Source: Rheinheimera sp. SA_1 (GTDB taxonomy: Bacteria; Pseudomonadota; Gammaproteobacteria; Enterobacterales; Alteromonadaceae). Taken from it: a stretch of 64,000 nucleotides of DNA. The notes below the pieces were generated by a model. That model did not search any database, was not told where the DNA came from, and was given only the letters and a program-made list of their open reading frames with translations. The DNA is taken from the NCBI RefSeq assembly GCF_001669775.1, contig NZ_LXWK01000011.1, positions 1,054,001-1,118,000 of the forward strand. Direction: 5' to 3'. Shown here in pieces: positions 60,662-64,000 of this stretch (the first letter of the stretch is position 1; every line of letters begins with the position of its first letter). The translations under genes and the position numbers were made by a program.

Positions 60662-60676
60662 ATTGGTCAGACCAAT
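60662..60676. promoter_or_regulatory. PdhR operator 2
   Basis: ATTGGTCAGACCAAT is a second PdhR-type box, about 150 bases farther upstream and just before the REP array. Between the two boxes lie a 13-bp inverted repeat (60528-60540 and 60566-60578) and two copies of TGACAGTCCGGGG (60460-60472, 60584-60596). Confidence 0.7.
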
Positions 60677-60696
60677 AAAGGATGCAGACTGAATTC

Positions 60697-61285
60697 GATG
60701 GCGTACTGCCTTCGGCGAGTACGCCCTACTTTTTGTATTTAAATTCATAAGCTTACCGTAGGGCGCTACTCGCCGCGTCAGCGGCAGTACGCCGGATTAG
60801 AGATTCTCAGCGAACTTCGATGGCGTACTACCTTCGGTGAATCCGCCCTACTTTTTGTATTTAAATTCATAAGCTTACCGTAGGGCGCTACTCGCCGCGT
60901 CAGCGGCAGTACGCCGGATTAGAGATTCTCAGCGAACTTCGATGGCGTACTACCTTCGGTGAATCCGCCCTACTTTTTGTATTTAATTTCATAAGCTTAC
61001 CGTAGGGCGCTACTCGCCGCGTCAGCGGCAGTACGCCGGATTAGAGATTCTCAGCGAACTTCGATGGCGTACTACCTTCGGTGAATCCGCCCTACTTTTT
61101 GTATTTAATTTCATAAGCTTACCGTAGGGCGCTACTCGCCGCGTCAGCGGCAGTACGCCGGATTAGAGATTCTCAGCGAACTTCGATGGCGTACTACCTT
61201 CGGTGAATCCGCCCTACTTTTTAATTTAAATTCAAATATTTACCGTAGTGCGCTACTCGCCGCGTCAGCGGTAGTAGGCCATTAC
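60697..61285. repeat. Tandem array of five 122-bp REPIN-like units
   Basis: Units start at 60697, 60819, 60941, 61063 and 61185, an exact 122-bp period; the last is diverged. Each contains two REP-type hairpins in opposite orientation (GGCGTACTGCCTTCGG-type and its variant ending GCGGCAGTACGCC) around an AT-rich centre with TTTTTGTATTTAAATTC. The first unit has GGCGAGTACGCC where the others read GGTGAATCCGCC. The array lies beside a RAYT transposase gene, as REPs usually do. Confidence 0.93.
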
Positions 61286-61315
61286 TAAATGCAATCTCAC
61301 AACAACTCCAACATT

Positions 61316-61855
61316 CTAGCCATCATCGCCGCCAATTTTTATAAAACCGCTGTTTTGATCGTCACCGCACCAATTTAACGAATACCAGCCTAATGCCACA
61401 TAACGATGGAAACTGGAATAAGGCCATTCTAAGATCAGATTCACCAGTTGATGCTTCACAGGATTCCAATGAATGTAATTGATGTGATTAAGAAAATCCT
61501 GTTGGTCGCGGATCAGATGCTCCCAATACCGGCGCTGCCAAATACCACGTTCACGTCGCCGTATGCGGCATGCACTACGGGGTTCTTGAATAGCCAATGC
61601 TCGGGAAAAATACATTTTTATCAATCGAAAGCGGATAGAAAAGTCATGATCCCCTTCCGGTAACTCGAGTAAACAATGGAAATGATCTGGCAATACCACC
61701 ATGGCATGAATAAAAAATGGATAACGTTTTTTTACCAGCCGAAAAGCCGTGCGTAAAATTTCAATTTGATCGGTGAGTAAAGTTTGAGTGCGATCTAATA
61801 AGGTATGAGTAAAAAAATAACAACCACCGGATCGCCATTGCCTGCGATAGTCCAT
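61316..61855 (-). CDS. REP-associated tyrosine transposase (RAYT, Y1 HUH family)
   Basis: 179 residues. The HUH motif is HFH in MVVLPDHFHCLLELP, and the catalytic Tyr is in NHINYIHWNPVKH. Other family features are GGCYFFTHTLLDR near the N-terminus and IWQRRYWEHLIRD. RAYTs are single-copy domesticated relatives of IS200/IS605 transposases that act on REP sequences. REP units flank it on both sides (60697-61285 and 61973-62075). No IS ends are visible. Confidence 0.92.
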   Translation of the reverse strand: MDYRRQWRSGGCYFFTHTLLDRTQTLLTDQIEILRTAFRLVKKRYPFFIHAMVVLPDHFHCLLELPEGDHDFSIRFRLIKMYFSRALAIQEPRSACRIRRRERGIWQRRYWEHLIRDQQDFLNHINYIHWNPVKHQLVNLILEWPYSSFHRYVALGWYSLNWCGDDQNSGFIKIGGDDG

Positions 61856-61972
61856 TTGAATTCATCCATGAGTTCAGGTTCGAAGCAACAAGTATGAAGT
61901 GCTTGCGCTGATCCGCCAGTGCGTAGAAATAATTAAATGTGAATTATATGTCGGTGGGCATTTACTGGATGC

Positions 61973-62075
61973 CGGCGTACTGCCTTCGGCGAGTACGCCC
62001 TACTGAGCGGCTTTTAACATGTTATTTTAAAACAAAAAAAGTAGGGCGTGCTCACCGTGTTAGCGGCAGTACGCC
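61973..62075. repeat. Single REPIN on the other side of the RAYT gene
   Basis: Two inverted REP hairpins, one with GGCGTACTGCCTTCGGCG at the left and one ending GCGGCAGTACGCC at the right, with an A/T-rich centre. It is the same family as the five-unit array. The gap 61856-61972 holds no gene. Confidence 0.88.
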
Positions 62076-62090
62076 TTGGTCCAAATTAAA

Positions 62091-63140
62091 CTAAGACAAC
62101 AACCCACTTAAGGTTAATACCGCAACTAAAGCCAGGAAAAACAGAATATTGCGTTTTGACAGCTGCACTAAAGAGCATACTTCGCTGCTGCAATTGCGCA
62201 GTTCGTCTGGCAACGGCTCGGCGGCTTTAGCAATATCTGACAACACAATTTCCGCCGGGGTGCTGCTATCGACCAGATAAGCAATCAGCGCTGCTGAAGC
62301 TTTGGAGAAATGCCCGACCAGCGCAAAACCTAAACCGAATAACCGCACCGGCAGCCAATCCGCCCAATGGCTAAGGTCTGAGGCAAAACCTTGCACTCGC
62401 TGTTGTTGCTCCAGGTTGCTGGCGTTACTTGTGGTGAAAGCAGACTGGGCTGTTGATTGTTCAAAAGCAGTTCCTGTCGAAGTCGTTTGCTCAGCACCAG
62501 ACTGAGCAAAAGTTGCATCGCCACCATCTAAATCGGCAGCGGTTTCAACAGCAGCGTCAGCAACGACTTCATTATTTGTCGCATCAACGGTTTCAGTCGA
62601 AGTTTTCACATCGGCCAGATCAAGATAAGTCACAGGCTCAGCCAGTTGGCGCAACATAGCATAGGCAATGGCACCAAAAGCACCGAGCAAAGCAAACCAG
62701 AACAATACCGCCGCATAATATTTAAAATTCAACCAGATTAGCCGTTGACCGTGGCTCAGCTCGTCCGAAACAATGCCGGCGTGGTTATTAATTTGCAGCA
62801 TCACCAGATACGCCGCTTCCTGATCCTGGCGCTCGGCCGCATTCAGATATTGTTTATACAGTTGCCGATAATGCCAACAGCCAATACACAGCAACAACAC
62901 CACCGTATTCACTAGCAAATTCAGTAACCAGAAATCGACCACAAACAACACCACCGCCACGGCGATGGCGGGTAACAACCACCACAACACGATGCCAAAC
63001 TGGCTATTGATCAAACCAGCCAGCGGTCCTTGCCGCGACACTTGTAAATAGGGCTGCACATAACTGACCCACTGCCAGGCTTTGGTACGAACGGCTAGCC
63101 TTTCAATAATAAGTGCGATTAACATGCTGATTAAGGTCAT
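62091..63140 (-). CDS. ampE: Membrane protein AmpE (beta-lactamase regulatory/signalling protein)
   Basis: 349 residues, longer than E. coli AmpE (284). The N-terminus MTLISMLIALIIERL, the segment LNAAERQDQEAAY and LPVRLFGLGFALVGHF are typical. Four or so transmembrane helices are visible. The extra length lies in an acidic, Ser/Thr/Ala-rich insert at about residues 178-245. It is 12 bases downstream of ampD, the usual pair. Function is not settled; CobD/CbiB-like fold. Confidence 0.9.
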   Translation of the reverse strand: MTLISMLIALIIERLAVRTKAWQWVSYVQPYLQVSRQGPLAGLINSQFGIVLWWLLPAIAVAVVLFVVDFWLLNLLVNTVVLLLCIGCWHYRQLYKQYLNAAERQDQEAAYLVMLQINNHAGIVSDELSHGQRLIWLNFKYYAAVLFWFALLGAFGAIAYAMLRQLAEPVTYLDLADVKTSTETVDATNNEVVADAAVETAADLDGGDATFAQSGAEQTTSTGTAFEQSTAQSAFTTSNASNLEQQQRVQGFASDLSHWADWLPVRLFGLGFALVGHFSKASAALIAYLVDSSTPAEIVLSDIAKAAEPLPDELRNCSSEVCSLVQLSKRNILFFLALVAVLTLSGLLS

Positions 63141-63152
63141 AATTTTTGCTCC

Positions 63153-63707
63153 CTATTCCAGTTGAGTGCGGCAAGCATGCTGCAAAGCCGTTAATTCAGC
63201 CAGAAAGTCTGACCAGTTAAATGCCGGACCCGGATCCGTCTTACGTCCCGGCGCGATGTCACTATGCCCCACTATCGTCTGCACTGACAATAACGGATAT
63301 TGTTGAATTAAAGCATCACACAGCTTTATTAAGGCTTGATATTGTAACGGCGTGAAAGGCTCGTCATCGGAGCCTTCCAGTTCAATACCAATCGAAAAAT
63401 CATTACATTTATCGCGTCCCTGAAACTGACTGACCCCCGCATGCCAGGCGCGTTTTGCGAAAGGCACATATTGCCACACCCGGCCATCACGGTAGATCAC
63501 GCAATGCGCTGACACCCTCACCCCTTGTAATTGGGCAAAATATGGGTGTGCGCTGCAGTCGAGCCGCCCGCCAAAAAAATCATCTATATAAGGTGTATCC
63601 GGATGCGGCGCAGCATATAGGCCCGGTGGCAGGCTGATGTTGTGAATGACCAGCAAGCTGATTTCAGTGCCGTCTGGTCGCTCGTCCCAATGGGTACAGG
63701 GCCGCAT
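63153..63707 (-). CDS. ampD: 1,6-anhydro-N-acetylmuramyl-L-alanine amidase AmpD
   Basis: 184 residues from the ATG at 63707, close to E. coli AmpD (183). A TTG at 63731 is the nearest alternative; the frame extends further upstream but is not supported. Zinc ligands are visible: His in LLVIHNISLPPG, His in VGHSDIAPGRKTDPG and the Asp of the same segment. It releases the stem peptide from anhydro-muropeptides in the cytoplasm, feeding recycling and controlling AmpR-AmpC. It diverges from the retropepsin-like gene. Confidence 0.94.
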   Translation of the reverse strand: MRPCTHWDERPDGTEISLLVIHNISLPPGLYAAPHPDTPYIDDFFGGRLDCSAHPYFAQLQGVRVSAHCVIYRDGRVWQYVPFAKRAWHAGVSQFQGRDKCNDFSIGIELEGSDDEPFTPLQYQALIKLCDALIQQYPLLSVQTIVGHSDIAPGRKTDPGPAFNWSDFLAELTALQHACRTQLE

Positions 63708-63785
63708 GGTGATGGTGGGTAGCTTTTGCAATTGTGCGTCACGCTGTTTATGCTGTGCCTCTATTGTCAGTGCAGAGTGAAGTGA

Positions 63786-64000
63786 ATGCAAGCGCCTGAT
63801 CCTACAACTAAACTCGGTAAAGGGTTTGCCGTAATCGCCTGGCTGATGCTGTTGGGTGTTATTTATTTGTTTTTTGACGATTATCTGGCTGAGCAACTGA
63901 ACCCAAATCAACAGTTACGGTCTGCCGTTGGCGCAGGCGGTGAACGTACTGTGGTGCTGACAGCTAACCGTCAGGGGCACTATGTCGGCACCTTAAAACT
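63786..64000 (+). CDS. N-terminus of a retropepsin-like (clan AA) aspartic protease, partial
   Basis: The first 71 codons are in the window. A single transmembrane helix (FAVIAWLMLLGVIYLFF, about residues 14-30) is followed by LTANRQGHYVGTLK, the usual lead into the DTGA active-site segment of TIGR02281-type proteases. The active site itself lies past the window end. Diverging from ampD is its usual position in Alteromonadales as I recall. Confidence 0.75.
   Translation, partial: MQAPDPTTKLGKGFAVIAWLMLLGVIYLFFDDYLAEQLNPNQQLRSAVGAGGERTVVLTANRQGHYVGTLK

Noticed and set aside
60697-61285. CRISPR array or IS element
   Set aside because: The 122-bp units contain no variable spacers and match REP/REPIN structure beside a RAYT gene.
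63708-63911. N-terminal extension of AmpD
   Set aside because: It would add 68 residues absent from the family, needs a non-ATG start and overlaps the divergent gene's start region.

Overview
The window is a chromosomal segment of a free-living gammaproteobacterium. Gene content, protein sequences and local order (lptD-surA-pdxA-rsmA-apaG-apaH, rplU-rpmA-cgtA, mdh/argR, pdhR-aceE-aceF-lpdA, acnB-yacL, ampD-ampE, rapA-rluA) point to the Alteromonadales/Chromatiaceae group, with Rheinheimera, Alishewanella or Arsukibacterium as the best guess. This placement comes from recognising protein families, not from a search. Most of the window is core chromosome. There is no prophage, CRISPR array, rRNA or tRNA that I can see.

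Layout. 1-8100: a GlyGly-CTERM protein tail, a DJ-1/PfpI protein facing a LysR regulator, a tiny superinfection-immunity-like membrane protein, a translationally coupled operon (GGDEF-EAL enzyme, DUF3034 outer-membrane protein, lipoprotein globin), a solute-binding protein and a 2-hydroxyacid dehydrogenase. 8231-16505: unusual signalling and envelope genes, namely a TPR protein with a dead GGDEF domain, a choice-of-anchor/GlyGly-CTERM protein overlapping a transglutaminase-like protein, and a coupled pair made of a membrane sensor and a degenerate hybrid histidine kinase. 16574-25699: PhoH, RapA, RluA, OmpA, DUF3530 and an Aer-like chemoreceptor. 25904-35512: DjlA, the MurU/AmgK peptidoglycan-recycling pair, and the lptD-to-apaH operon. 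35602-44692: a chemoreceptor, DUF3718, folA, cgtA, rpmA, rplU, ispB, mdh, argR and a Dyp-type peroxidase. 46107-60422: glnK-amtB, yacL, acnB, an M13 metallopeptidase and the pyruvate dehydrogenase genes with pdhR. 60697-62075: a RAYT transposase with its REP repeats. 62091-64000: ampE, ampD and the start of a retropepsin-like protein.

The most striking non-coding signal is at 44801-45650. A perfect 18-bp UvrY/GacA-type palindrome precedes about 650 nt that contain roughly 38 GGA trinucleotides, many in the loops of short hairpins. The core is six exact-period 50-bp repeats, and the segment ends in a strong intrinsic terminator. I read it as a large CsrB-family RNA that sequesters CsrA. No protein-coding interpretation fits.

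Functional links. The c-di-GMP enzyme/globin operon, the dead GGDEF protein, the pseudokinase pair, two chemoreceptors and the CsrB-like RNA make this a segment rich in signalling for lifestyle switching. PdhR boxes upstream of pdhR, together with aceEF-lpdA and acnB, form a central-carbon block. AmgK, MurU, AmpD and AmpE serve peptidoglycan recycling.
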